17,776 nucleotides of DNA, from contig WRFW01000215.1 of the NCBI GenBank assembly GCA_009787435.1, positions 1 to 17,776 of the forward strand, written 5' to 3'. Numbering within the stretch: the first letter of the stretch is position 1; each line of letters opens with the position of its first letter. The notes beneath the pieces were generated by a model. It saw only the letters and a list, made by a program, of their open reading frames with translations. It was not told the origin of the DNA and did no database searches. This document shows, in pieces, positions 7,754 through 15,307 of this stretch. The stretch comes from Defluviitaleaceae bacterium. Its GTDB lineage: Bacteria > Bacillota > Clostridia > Lachnospirales > UBA5962. The position numbers and the translations under genes were made by a program.

Positions 7754-7826
7754 TTCAAATAGTGTATAGTTTGCAAACTATTTTAGATGAATTCTTTAAA
7801 TAATTCACAGTTACACACTATTTGAA
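7754..7826. repeat. Nested inverted repeats, possible three-way-junction RNA
   Basis: Outer arms TTCAAATAGTGT (7754-7765) and ACACTATTTGAA (7815-7826) are perfect complements, 12 base pairs. Between them lie the perfect 16-base palindrome ATAGTTTGCAAACTAT (7766-7781), abutting the left arm, and a second hairpin with arms TGAATT (7788-7793) and AATTCA (7802-7807). The right outer arm lies in the last codons of the aldolase gene. On the - strand transcript this would fold as a closing stem with two inner hairpins just after the aldolase stop and before the lipoprotein gene. No U tract follows, so it is not an ordinary terminator. Confidence 0.6.
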
Positions 7827-8455
7827 GCCGCTTCTAAATATGCCTTAGCTCTTTCATTTATTAGCTCTAAATTTTCCATAGTTACTTTTTCATATAGGGA
7901 ACTTCCTATACTAACTGCATATGCACCACTTTTAAACCAATCTTTAATATTTTCTAAAGAAACACCGCCGCTCGGCATACAGTTTATAAAAGGCATAGGA
8001 CCTTTTAAGTTTTTAATGAATTTAGAGCCTAAAACATCGCCAGGGAAAGCTTTAACTATATCACACCCTAATTTATATGCGTTATAAGCTTCTGTTGCTG
8101 TTCCTATTCCAGGCAAGCAAAGAATACCTTTTTCATTACAAACTTCTATAATCTCTGGCACAAAACAAGGGCATACTATAAACATAGCCCCGTTTTTTAT
8201 AACTTCTTCTGCTTGTTCTTTCGTTAAAACTGTACCCGCACCAATTATTTTTTCTGGGTATTTTTCTCTTAACTCTTTAATTAGCGATGGTGCATTTTCT
8301 ATAGTCAAAGTTAATTCTATAAAGTTTAAACCCGCTTTTATAGCTTCTTCAGTTACAGCTCTTGCAAGGGTAGTATTCTTTATTCTTATAACTGCTACTA
8401 TCTCATTTTTAAGCTTTTCTTTTATCACTTTATTGTCTGAAAATAATAAACTCAT
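7811..8455 (-). CDS. eda: KDPG/KHG aldolase (2-keto-3-deoxy-6-phosphogluconate aldolase family)
   Basis: Class I aldolase that splits 2-keto-3-deoxy-6-phosphogluconate to pyruvate and glyceraldehyde 3-phosphate, and often 4-hydroxy-2-oxoglutarate as well. It is a cytoplasmic TIM barrel of 214 residues, the normal size. Visible family features are VIRIK (R24), FIELTLT with the catalytic Glu47, GAGTVLTKEQA (72-82), the FIVCPCFVPE loop, LPGIGTATEA, and DIVKAFPGD with the Schiff-base lysine K135, followed by a late SGGVSLENI phosphate-binding loop. The start lies five bases after the stop of the upstream unknown gene, so the two are probably coupled; only a weak AAAG precedes the ATG. No dehydratase, kinase or uronate gene is nearby, so the sugar acid served is not apparent. 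Confidence 0.93.
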   Translation of the reverse strand: MSLLFSDNKVIKEKLKNEIVAVIRIKNTTLARAVTEEAIKAGLNFIELTLTIENAPSLIKELREKYPEKIIGAGTVLTKEQAEEVIKNGAMFIVCPCFVPEIIEVCNEKGILCLPGIGTATEAYNAYKLGCDIVKAFPGDVLGSKFIKNLKGPMPFINCMPSGGVSLENIKDWFKSGAYAVSIGSSLYEKVTMENLELINERAKAYLEAASNSV

Positions 8456-8460
8456 AATCT

Positions 8461-8955
8461 TTATAGTGTAGACCCTGTTTTATATTTATCTAACCAATCT
8501 AGATCTAAATAACTAAGCCCTACTATAGCTACAATGTCTTTAGGCGAAACTTTTTTCGCTATTAATTCACGTGCCTTTTCAAGCTTATATTCAAGAATAA
8601 CTTCTTTTATTAATTCATCGCTAGGCTCAAGACCCGATTTTTCACTATATGCTTTTGAAAAACTTTCAGAAAATGCAGGCAAGCCATGGCTAAATAAACT
8701 AGCTTCAAAAACTAGCCCTTTGTTTGTTTCTCCCCATTCTTTAAGCTTTTTAATTTGCTCATCTGTAAGCCCTAGAAAGTCTACAACATTTACAGTTCTA
8801 TAGTAACTATCCACATTCCAACCTTGCAAGTAGTTATATAAAAGGCGACCCACTATAAAATGCTCTTGATTTTTATATTCCTCGCTATAGCTATGTTTTT
8901 GTTCTCTAAGCACTGGTAATAAAATATCTACTATGTGGTTATAATCGTTGTTCAT
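8461..8955 (-). CDS. Hypothetical protein, 164 residues, first gene of the eda operon
   Basis: I do not recognise this family. The protein is soluble, mostly helical and acidic, without a signal peptide. A central region holds TVNVVDFLGLTDEQIKKLKE, then a Phe/Ser-rich stretch (FEASLFSHGLPAFSESFSKA). The C-terminal third, LEKARELIAKKVSPKDIVAI followed by VGLSYLDLDWLDKY, resembles the short helix-turn-helix-like tail found in many unrelated proteins (for example after Rpn/PD-(D/E)XK nuclease domains), but no nuclease motif is present here. It has a good ribosome binding site (AAAGGAGC) and is driven by a perfect-consensus promoter (8988-9016). The aldolase gene follows after five bases, so it could be functionally linked to sugar-acid metabolism; that is inference from position only. 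Confidence 0.72.
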   Translation of the reverse strand: MNNDYNHIVDILLPVLREQKHSYSEEYKNQEHFIVGRLLYNYLQGWNVDSYYRTVNVVDFLGLTDEQIKKLKEWGETNKGLVFEASLFSHGLPAFSESFSKAYSEKSGLEPSDELIKEVILEYKLEKARELIAKKVSPKDIVAIVGLSYLDLDWLDKYKTGSTL

Positions 8956-8987
8956 AATTCGCTCCTTTAAAAATTTATGTTAAAATA

Positions 8988-9016
8988 ATTATAACTTATT
9001 CATTGCCCTATGTCAA
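8988..9016 (-). promoter_or_regulatory. Perfect-consensus sigma-A promoter for the 164-residue gene and eda
   Basis: On the - strand: TTGACA (complement of 9011-9016), exactly 17 bases, TATAAT (complement of 8988-8993). Both hexamers match consensus with no mismatch. The start of transcription would fall near 8980, giving a leader of about 25 bases before ATG 8955. Confidence 0.88.
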
Positions 9017-9041
9017 CAAAAAAATTGAAAATGGTATGTTA

Positions 9042-9143
9042 AAAATGTGTTCATACTTCGTTATACTGCTTCAGAGTTTCGGTAATGTATTAAATTCACA
9101 CTTGCTCATCTCTTCATTATTTTCCTTATTTTGAACACATTTT
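9042..9143. repeat. 102-base segment with perfect 12-base inverted ends
   Basis: AAAATGTGTTCA (9042-9053) and TGAACACATTTT (9132-9143) are perfect inverted copies with 78 bases between. I see no target-site duplication at the edges, no transposase, and no strong inner hairpins, so it is either a long-range stem or a pair of operator-like sites. ATAC(tt)CGTTATAC at 9053-9066 and ATACCGTTATAC at 9149-9160 form a direct repeat overlapping the left arm and lying just outside the right arm. Confidence 0.5.
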
Positions 9144-9182
9144 GAACTATACCGTTATACAAAACAATATTTTGAAAAAGTA

Positions 9183-9211
9183 TTTACTTAAGCTGCCTTT
9201 TGTGGTATCAT
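9183..9211 (+). promoter_or_regulatory. rsmA promoter with a dyad over the -10 box
   Basis: TTTACT (9183-9188), a 17-base spacer, TATCAT (9206-9211). Arms GTGGTA (9202-9207) and TACCAC (9217-9222) form a perfect six-base dyad around the -10 box and predicted start, a position suited to an operator or to a hairpin at the very 5' end of the transcript. Confidence 0.6.
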
Positions 9212-9294
9212 ATATTTACCACTTGAGGAATGGCTAAATTTTTTTAATTTTAGACAAATTTGCAGTGAGATTTACAAAGGATGTATACGAAAGT

Positions 9295-10131
9295 ATGTTG
9301 AACAATTTAAAAGAACAAATAGAAAAATACAATTTTTCAATTAAAAAAGGTTATGGGCAAAATTTTTTAATAGACAAAGGAATGATAAATAAAATTGTTG
9401 ATGGGGCAAAATTGCCAGAAAAGAGCATAGTTTTAGAAATAGGCCCTGGTTTTGGCTCTTTAACTAATGCTTTAAGCTCAATTTGTGAAAAAGTAATATG
9501 TATAGAAATAGATAAATCTTTAATACCTATTTTGGAAAGCTATAATTTGCTAAATGTTCAAGTAATACATAGCGATTTTTTAAAGCTGGATTTGGAAGAA
9601 TTGCTAAAAGGGTATTCTGAACTACATGTTGTTGCTAATTTGCCTTATTATATATCAACTCCTATAATAATGAAACTACTTACCTATAAACCAACTAATA
9701 ACGGGGCACATATTAAATCAATGACTATGATGATGCAAAAAGAAGTTGCAGCCAGGCTAAAAGCAGAAAAAAACAGCAAAGAATATGGTTCTTTAACTTT
9801 AGCAGTTGGCTATTATGCAGCCGTTTCTCACGTTGCAAATGTGCCCTCTGGCTGTTTTCACCCGAGACCCGCAGTTGAAAGCACTGTAATTCGGTTAGAA
9901 AAAAAAGAAAATGGCTTCCAAACAGACGAAAGGAAGCTATTTTCTTTAATAAAAATGGCTTTTGCTAAAAGGCGAAAAACTTTAGTAAATTCACTATTAT
10001 TAAGCGGTTTTGAGGGAACAAAAGAACAAATTTCTTCTACCCTTTCAGCACTTGGAATTAAGGAAAATACAAGGGCAGAAGATTTAGATTTAGAAGATTA
10101 TGTTCGTTTAAATAACCACTTGCACTGGTAG
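9295..10131 (+). CDS. rsmA: 16S rRNA (adenine(1518)-N6/adenine(1519)-N6)-dimethyltransferase
   Basis: RsmA/KsgA dimethylates the two adjacent adenines in helix 45 of 16S rRNA using S-adenosylmethionine, a late check on 30S assembly. Visible motifs are GQNFLID (the GQxFL start of the fold), EIGPGFGSLT (SAM motif I), EID, the catalytic NLPYYISTPI, MMQKEVAARL, KEYGSLTLA, FHPRPAVESTVI, and FAKRRKTLVNSL. Length is 278 residues from ATG 9295, normal for the family. I prefer this ATG because AAAGGA precedes it by about 13 bases. An in-frame GTG at 9265, without a ribosome binding site, would give 288 residues and an N-terminus closer in length to the Bacillus protein, so the start is open. It is transcribed alone from the promoter at 9183-9211. 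Its stop is three bases from the stop of the convergent membrane-protein gene. Confidence 0.96.
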   Translation: MLNNLKEQIEKYNFSIKKGYGQNFLIDKGMINKIVDGAKLPEKSIVLEIGPGFGSLTNALSSICEKVICIEIDKSLIPILESYNLLNVQVIHSDFLKLDLEELLKGYSELHVVANLPYYISTPIIMKLLTYKPTNNGAHIKSMTMMMQKEVAARLKAEKNSKEYGSLTLAVGYYAAVSHVANVPSGCFHPRPAVESTVIRLEKKENGFQTDERKLFSLIKMAFAKRRKTLVNSLLLSGFEGTKEQISSTLSALGIKENTRAEDLDLEDYVRLNNHLHW

Positions 10132-10134
10132 TAG

Positions 10135-10533
10135 CTAATTTGGGTGTGAAGTAAATAGCATTTTAATTTTTGCAATATTTTGATATAAATGAATTATAAC
10201 TAAAACTATACCGATAAGCACAAAGTTTTGGTGTATATCTATTGGCCAATTTTCTTCTGTGAAACCACTGAAAATAGCGGCAGAAATAGCTATATACCAA
10301 ACTTTAATCATCAAAATTGCTACTATATATTTTTGTTTCTGTTTAGGCTCAGCTGTTCTTATTTTTCTTCCAACAGCTACTAACCACTTTCTTTTAATCA
10401 AAATATGCGTCGTTAAAAGAGCTGTGAAAACAACCCCTAAAATTGTGTGTATATTTGTAGAAGCCGTTATAGGCAATATTATAACGCCTATAACGAGGCT
10501 TAAATCTAACAATATTGTTTTCGCTTTTTTCAT
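10135..10533 (-). CDS. Four-helix membrane protein with paired histidines (DUF4405-like)
   Basis: A 132-residue integral membrane protein with four hydrophobic helices (about residues 7-24, 27-46, 69-90 and 102-121) and a basic cytoplasmic loop KIRTAEPKQKQK (57-68). Histidines sit at both ends of helix 2 (H29 in NIHTILG, H43 in THILIKRKW) and helix 4 (H101 in DIHQNF, H115 in IIHLYQN). The pattern H-x(13)-H followed by a K/R-W resembles small DUF4405-like membrane proteins and cytochrome b-type four-helix bundles, so haem ligation is plausible but unproven. No ribosome binding site of note is seen before ATG 10533. It converges on rsmA with a three-base gap and follows the large surface-protein gene in the same direction, separated by a hairpin (10616-10642). 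A transporter fragment is a less likely alternative. Confidence 0.62.
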   Translation of the reverse strand: MKKAKTILLDLSLVIGVIILPITASTNIHTILGVVFTALLTTHILIKRKWLVAVGRKIRTAEPKQKQKYIVAILMIKVWYIAISAAIFSGFTEENWPIDIHQNFVLIGIVLVIIHLYQNIAKIKMLFTSHPN

Positions 10534-10615
10534 TATTTAGTTTATTTTTCTGAGTTTAACCTTTCATAGTTGATTGGGTTTTTAAAAACTCTCTTTGGTT
10601 GTTTTTAGTTCACCC

Positions 10616-10642
10616 AAGATAGCCCAAAGAACGGGCTATCTT
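10616..10642 (-). terminator. Strong hairpin after the large surface-protein gene
   Basis: AAGATAGCCC (10616-10625) and GGGCTATCTT (10633-10642) form a perfect ten-base-pair stem with a seven-base loop, 23 bases after the stop codon at 10666. The position is right for a terminator of the - strand gene, but no U run follows the stem on either strand. It may work with a termination factor or mark an RNA 3' end. A 12-base palindrome GTTTTTAAAAAC lies further on at 10578-10589. Confidence 0.6.
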
Positions 10643-10665
10643 TAACGCTTCTTTCTAAAAACTTG

Positions 10666-13600
10666 TTAGTTTCTAGAAAGAGACTCAATTCTTTGCACAG
10701 CTTGTATAACAAATTTTCTTAAAGAAAACCTCGGTCTTGCTTCTTCTTCTACAGCTCTTCTTATTACTCTTCTACCTCTTGTAATTAATGGCTCTTGTTC
10801 TGGCTCTCTTTGAACTTGTGTAAATATTTGTTCTTCTTCCTCATCTTCTTCTGGGTAAATGAAAGGCGGTCTTACTATTGGTGGGCGTGGAGCAGGTGGC
10901 AGCTCAACAGGTGGCTTTTCTATATCTTCTTTTGGCTCATCTGGTTCTTTTTCTAATGGCGGTTTTTCTATTATTTCACTGTCTCCATCTTCAAAAAGTG
11001 CTATAAGCTCAGTATTTTCATTATGAACAAAAGAGAAAAGTTTTTCTTCAGACACTAGCTGACCATTAGCAACCCACCCTATAAATTCATAGTTTGAAGT
11101 TTCTATAGCTGTTACAAAAACTCTTGTTCCGTTTATATTTCTCATTCTATCTTCATGCGGTGAGAAAATATACATCTCTCTATTTGAGATACCCTCTAAA
11201 CCAAATGTTAATTCACCAGTTCCTTCTACAGCAAATGTAATATTTGAAGAAAAGTTTTCTAAACCTTGTGCTCTTCTTTGGCGTAGTTCGTTTGCCATTT
11301 TTTCACGACCATATAAAAGTTCAAGCCCTTGTGAAATTCTTTCATATGGGTCTGAGGGTACTATAGTTATTGGTAGAGTAGATCCATCTGCTAATAATAC
11401 TCTCGGTGTGCTCACTGCTGTTAAGCCTAGCTGCCTGCCAAGTTCATTATTAGGGAATGGGAAGCGGCTTCCACCGCTTTCAGCATCATAGCCTATTATA
11501 AAGCTTCTAGCCGATATTATATAAGTAACATATGGGCTATCTGTTATTGGCGTTCCATCTGTGAAATACCAATTCCAACGGTTTCTAGCAACTCCGTTTA
11601 TTTCTACAGCTCCTAAAAATTCACCTCTAAAAGCACCGCTCATAGCATTATATGCTGTAGAAATTCCAAAGTTAGGATTTGCAGGGTCTGCAGAAGAACC
11701 GCTAGTAGGCAAGCTTAATATAGTTATTAAGTCTCTTCCTGTCAATTCTTGAAGCACGGTAAAATCATAAAATGGGCTAGTTACTATTAAATCACGCATT
11801 AATATACTATCTTCTGGGTCGTGTACATACATTGGTATTGTCTGTCTCCAGCCGCCCGCATTAGACATAAATATTCCGCTAAATTCTCCTGAATATATAC
11901 GGCGAACAGCGTCTGCATTTACACGTGTTATCCACATATCACGTAGTTCACGCCCTCTAACCGTTGTGCTTCCTGTTGGCGTGCCTATACCATATATACC
12001 ACGTGGCGAAAGTGCTTCGTCTAATATGTGTGAAACTTCTTCATTAAACCTAGCCATTACCTTTGCTACATATTCATATATATGTCTTACTGTTTCAAAT
12101 TCTGGATGCGGTGCTATTGGGTTTCCACCTGCTGGTGTAAATCCGCTAAAGTTTCTTATAGCATTTACTGGGCTTAAAGAGCCTTCCACATTGTGAAGCT
12201 CGCCTGTTATACTATCAAAAGAAAGAGTGAACCTACCCAAAGTACGCCCGTGGAAACCGCTTTCCATTATGTGTGTCCCTGTGGCCGCATTAGTCGTGTT
12301 CGTTCTTGAATGTTGAGAACCACCGATTATAGCCGAGAATGCACCGTTTCTTAAATTAGAACCCTCTATTTGTGTAGAAAAAATCTCTGCAAGGTTGTGC
12401 ATTTGGTTTGGCACTAAGTGAGTTAAACCAATTATTGTATTAACGCCATAATAGTTATTCATACGGTCTATTATGTCCCATATATATTGTATATAGTGTT
12501 CCTGAGCCCCGCTATGCGTTGGCATTCTTAGTGCATAATCTACTATGTTGTTTTGGTTTGTAGAAGTTGCCATTGTATGTTCCATTAAACCAATCATACC
12601 TATTCTTATAGCCCCGCCGTGGAATTCCACTATCGTATAAGGGGCTGCAAAGTCTGGATGTTCGCCATATCTTCCAGTATGTTCAGCGTATACTAAGTCT
12701 GCTGCTAAAAAGTTTATATTCCCAAATGGATGTGGTCTATTTCTTGCAGTGTCTGGGCCTATAGCACCGAATGAAAATTCATGATTTCCTAATGAAGAGT
12801 AGGCAACTCCTAGATAATCAAACATCCATACGCCGGGCTCTAAACCTAATGGATGTCCGTGGAAGTTGTCTCCGCCAGCTACTAATATTGAATTTTCAGC
12901 ATTTGCACCACGGCTATTCATATACCAAGTTGTAAACGCTGAAAAAGCAGCAGCCCCTGGGTCATCATCGTTCATCATACTATCAACCATGCCTTGGAAA
13001 TCTGCAAAGTTAAAAATATCTACAGATATAGTTTCAAACTCTGCAAACTTAGCTTCTATAGCTTTATCATAAGTGTGTGTGAATTCAAAAACATCTTCAT
13101 CACTTACACGCACACCATTTATATACCAGCCCAAAAGAGCATAGCCCTCTTCAGGAACAGCAGTTAAAGTTACTCTCGTATAGTTCACGTTTGTAAGTCT
13201 ATCTTCAAATGGAGAAAGTGGGAATGTTGTAACTGTTCCTTGCCCACCGCTTGTATTTATAGTTAACACAGAAGTATAATCTTCAAAGCTTGGGAAGTTT
13301 TCCGCTCTATTTATAAGCTCTCTATATGCGGCATCTATAACTAGTAAATTGTTATTATCATACAATACTGGGCGTGGTTGTTCTATTAAAGTCATCCCTG
13401 CGAAACTACCCCATATGTTGTGCGGGAAAGGGAAACGCTCGCCAGCATCTCCAATAAAAGAATTGCTAGCTATTATATAAGTTGTGTTTTCATTATCTTC
13501 TATTGGTGTGCCGTCAAGAAAATACCAGTTCCAACGTGGTCGATTAGCACCGTTTATATTGTGCTGCCCTAAAAAATCACCTCTAAATGCACCAGAAGCA

Positions 13601-15234
13601 ACCCAGTTATCATTAGCGACACCAAAATTAATGTTTTGTTGATTAGCACCAGATTGTATACTTAAAAGGGTTACTAAGTCTCTACCTGTCATAGTGTGAA
13701 GCACAATATGGTTTGCTCTTCCTGCAGGGGCAAAAGTATTGTATACAGCTGCTCTATTTATAGGGTCTGTTGGCTGCCACATCATAGGGTTTGCTTCGGT
13801 GTTCATATTAGAAGCACCACCATGGTTTTGTATAAATATACCATTAAAATCTTCTATAGTTCGGTATAAATAATCACGTATTAGCCTTCCAGTCCACATA
13901 TTTCGGTGAATTTGCCCGTGTGGATTAGCAGTTATAGTGCCGCCTATATTAATTCCGTAAATACCTCTTACTGGTATTATAGGGTTAGCTTCCTGTTCAA
14001 AAACTGCTTCTATAGTTTTTGTACTATAGTGGTAAATTGAGAATATAGGCTCTGTAGATAGATTATTTCCATTTAAATACCAGCCTGCAAAATTATAGCC
14101 GCTAGCTGGTGTTGCAGTTAAAAACACACGTGTGCCGTTTATGTTTAAAACGCTATCGTTACTAGCAGTTGAAGCAAAAGGTACTATAGCATTTCCTATA
14201 GCTTCTGCAGCCCCACCCGTTCCAACTCGCCCAATTTCTATAGTTCCGAGATCAGTTGTTTCTACTGTTAAAAGAGAGGTAGTATCACTTAGCGGCAGTT
14301 TGCTTCTTCTTGTAAATTCTATTGCGGCAGCATCAACTAAATTTCTTTCTAAAGGAGTAACGTTGCTAAATATATTAGTATTATTATTAGTTAGAAAATT
14401 GGTAGTTGCTATTGTATATACACTGTTTAAGTTAATTTCCGTTCCATTTGTAAAAAACCACTCACCATTTTCATAAAAGGCACCTGTGAATCGGTTACTA
14501 GGCAAGAAATTAATTAAATCTGCCCCTAAAACGTTTGCAAGCATTATGTTGTTGTTTCTTGCGGGTGCTGAAAAATTTGATTCTAAAGTGTTTCTATCAA
14601 AAATATCTTCCGGTTCCCATCTAAAAGCACCTACACCACCGGCAGGGGCAACTAGCGAAGCATTATTTATTACAAAAATACCATTAAAGCTACTGTAAAC
14701 CGATTGTACATAGTCAGAAATGGCACGGGTTAGCCACATATTTCTAAGTGCTTGCCCTTGAGAGCCCATAGTTATATTTGTGTTTAAGCCATATATGCCC
14801 CGCCTAAATTGTGTTCCGATTGTGTTTTCTGTAATATTTGGATAGTTAAGATTAAGGGCTTTATTTTCTTCACTGTTTTTGTAATCTTCGTCCTCATAGT
14901 TATAATCTTCTTCGTAATATTCGTAGTATTCTTTTTCATCTTCGTATTTTTCTTCGGTTTGGTAATCATAGTAATAGTTTGTTTCTTCTTCATTTTCTTT
15001 TTCGTTTTCTTTGTAGTACCCGCCAGCTTCTTCGTGCTTATGTTCGTCTTCTTCGTTATAGCTTTGTTCATTCTCATAGTAAGTTATACTATAATCATAG
15101 CTGTTATTGCCGCTCTCATCATTTTCAGAGTAGGTATTATTCCTTAATTCATACCCATACACAGGACTAGTAAACATGATGAAAGCTAAGAAAGCTGCAA
15201 CTGCTTTTTTTAGACCTTTTTTGTAACTTTTCAT
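10666..15234 (-). CDS. Large secreted 5'-nucleotidase-like surface protein (three repeated modules)
   Basis: A 1522-residue exported protein. Residues 1-27 are a signal peptide; 28-125 are a Tyr/Glu/Asp-rich low-complexity region. Three modules begin with RGIYG (146, 424, 1078) and resemble the 5'-nucleotidase C-terminal (substrate-binding) domain, with R-x-M-W...D and FNGIF.(.)N.GG segments. Each ends with an InlB/Flg_new-like repeat (TRVFLTA...GY.F.GWY.NG; about 360-413, 685-730, 1368-1415). A single metallophosphoesterase domain lies at 735-1017, before the third module as in UshA-like enzymes. Its motifs deviate: ADFQG (D745, Gln for the His), GGDN (D789) intact, GNHEFS (H818, but Ser for the usual Asp), THL (H939), and GGSQHS for GGHSQ. 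A Pro-rich stretch (1420-1480) and a basic tail (1483-1522) follow; there is no LPXTG. It could scavenge or bind nucleotides; catalysis is doubtful. AAGGGGTG precedes the ATG. Confidence 0.87.
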   Translation of the reverse strand: MKSYKKGLKKAVAAFLAFIMFTSPVYGYELRNNTYSENDESGNNSYDYSITYYENEQSYNEEDEHKHEEAGGYYKENEKENEEETNYYYDYQTEEKYEDEKEYYEYYEEDYNYEDEDYKNSEENKALNLNYPNITENTIGTQFRRGIYGLNTNITMGSQGQALRNMWLTRAISDYVQSVYSSFNGIFVINNASLVAPAGGVGAFRWEPEDIFDRNTLESNFSAPARNNNIMLANVLGADLINFLPSNRFTGAFYENGEWFFTNGTEINLNSVYTIATTNFLTNNNTNIFSNVTPLERNLVDAAAIEFTRRSKLPLSDTTSLLTVETTDLGTIEIGRVGTGGAAEAIGNAIVPFASTASNDSVLNINGTRVFLTATPASGYNFAGWYLNGNNLSTEPIFSIYHYSTKTIEAVFEQEANPIIPVRGIYGINIGGTITANPHGQIHRNMWTGRLIRDYLYRTIEDFNGIFIQNHGGASNMNTEANPMMWQPTDPINRAAVYNTFAPAGRANHIVLHTMTGRDLVTLLSIQSGANQQNINFGVANDNWVASGAFRGDFLGQHNINGANRPRWNWYFLDGTPIEDNENTTYIIASNSFIGDAGERFPFPHNIWGSFAGMTLIEQPRPVLYDNNNLLVIDAAYRELINRAENFPSFEDYTSVLTINTSGGQGTVTTFPLSPFEDRLTNVNYTRVTLTAVPEEGYALLGWYINGVRVSDEDVFEFTHTYDKAIEAKFAEFETISVDIFNFADFQGMVDSMMNDDDPGAAAFSAFTTWYMNSRGANAENSILVAGGDNFHGHPLGLEPGVWMFDYLGVAYSSLGNHEFSFGAIGPDTARNRPHPFGNINFLAADLVYAEHTGRYGEHPDFAAPYTIVEFHGGAIRIGMIGLMEHTMATSTNQNNIVDYALRMPTHSGAQEHYIQYIWDIIDRMNNYYGVNTIIGLTHLVPNQMHNLAEIFSTQIEGSNLRNGAFSAIIGGSQHSRTNTTNAATGTHIMESGFHGRTLGRFTLSFDSITGELHNVEGSLSPVNAIRNFSGFTPAGGNPIAPHPEFETVRHIYEYVAKVMARFNEEVSHILDEALSPRGIYGIGTPTGSTTVRGRELRDMWITRVNADAVRRIYSGEFSGIFMSNAGGWRQTIPMYVHDPEDSILMRDLIVTSPFYDFTVLQELTGRDLITILSLPTSGSSADPANPNFGISTAYNAMSGAFRGEFLGAVEINGVARNRWNWYFTDGTPITDSPYVTYIISARSFIIGYDAESGGSRFPFPNNELGRQLGLTAVSTPRVLLADGSTLPITIVPSDPYERISQGLELLYGREKMANELRQRRAQGLENFSSNITFAVEGTGELTFGLEGISNREMYIFSPHEDRMRNINGTRVFVTAIETSNYEFIGWVANGQLVSEEKLFSFVHNENTELIALFEDGDSEIIEKPPLEKEPDEPKEDIEKPPVELPPAPRPPIVRPPFIYPEEDEEEEQIFTQVQREPEQEPLITRGRRVIRRAVEEEARPRFSLRKFVIQAVQRIESLSRN

Positions 15235-15278
15235 TTAGGCACCCCTTATTAAATTTATGAAATTTGATTTACAAGACA

Positions 15279-15307
15279 ATTTTACAATTTATTTTCTCAA
15301 AAGTCAA
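15279..15307 (-). promoter_or_regulatory. Sigma-A-type promoter of the large surface-protein gene
   Basis: On the - strand: TTGACT (complement of 15302-15307), 17 bases, TAAAAT (complement of 15279-15284). Both hexamers are identical to those before the 184-residue gene at 5286, and the two genes also share ATAAGGGGTG before their starts. The leader would be about 37-40 bases. Confidence 0.72.

Larger units (their letters stand above)
8956..9294. other. Divergent intergenic region between the eda operon and rsmA
   Basis: About 310-340 bases without a convincing gene. It contains, from left to right: the ribosome binding site and strong - strand promoter of the 164-residue gene (8988-9016), a 102-base segment bounded by 12-base inverted repeats (9042-9143), two copies of CGTTATAC (9059-9066 and 9153-9160), the rsmA promoter (9183-9211), and a GTGGTA/TACCAC dyad over its -10 box (9202-9222). 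A 32-codon + strand frame at 9036-9134 has no ribosome binding site and was not called. Confidence 0.6.

Noticed and set aside
9036..9134. 32-codon + strand frame in the eda/rsmA gap
   Set aside because: No ribosome binding site, no promoter in front of it, and its ends are set by the inverted repeat; kept only as a note.
9042..9143. Inverted-repeat segment read as a MITE or other mobile element
   Set aside because: No target duplication, no second copy in the window and no terminal motif known to me; a repeat entry is all that can be supported.
14809..15147. Very Phe/Val/Ile-rich + strand frame that looks like a membrane protein
   Set aside because: It is the antisense of the Glu/Tyr/Asp-rich N-terminal region of the large surface protein; complement of GAA/TAT-rich codons gives TTC/ATA-rich ones.
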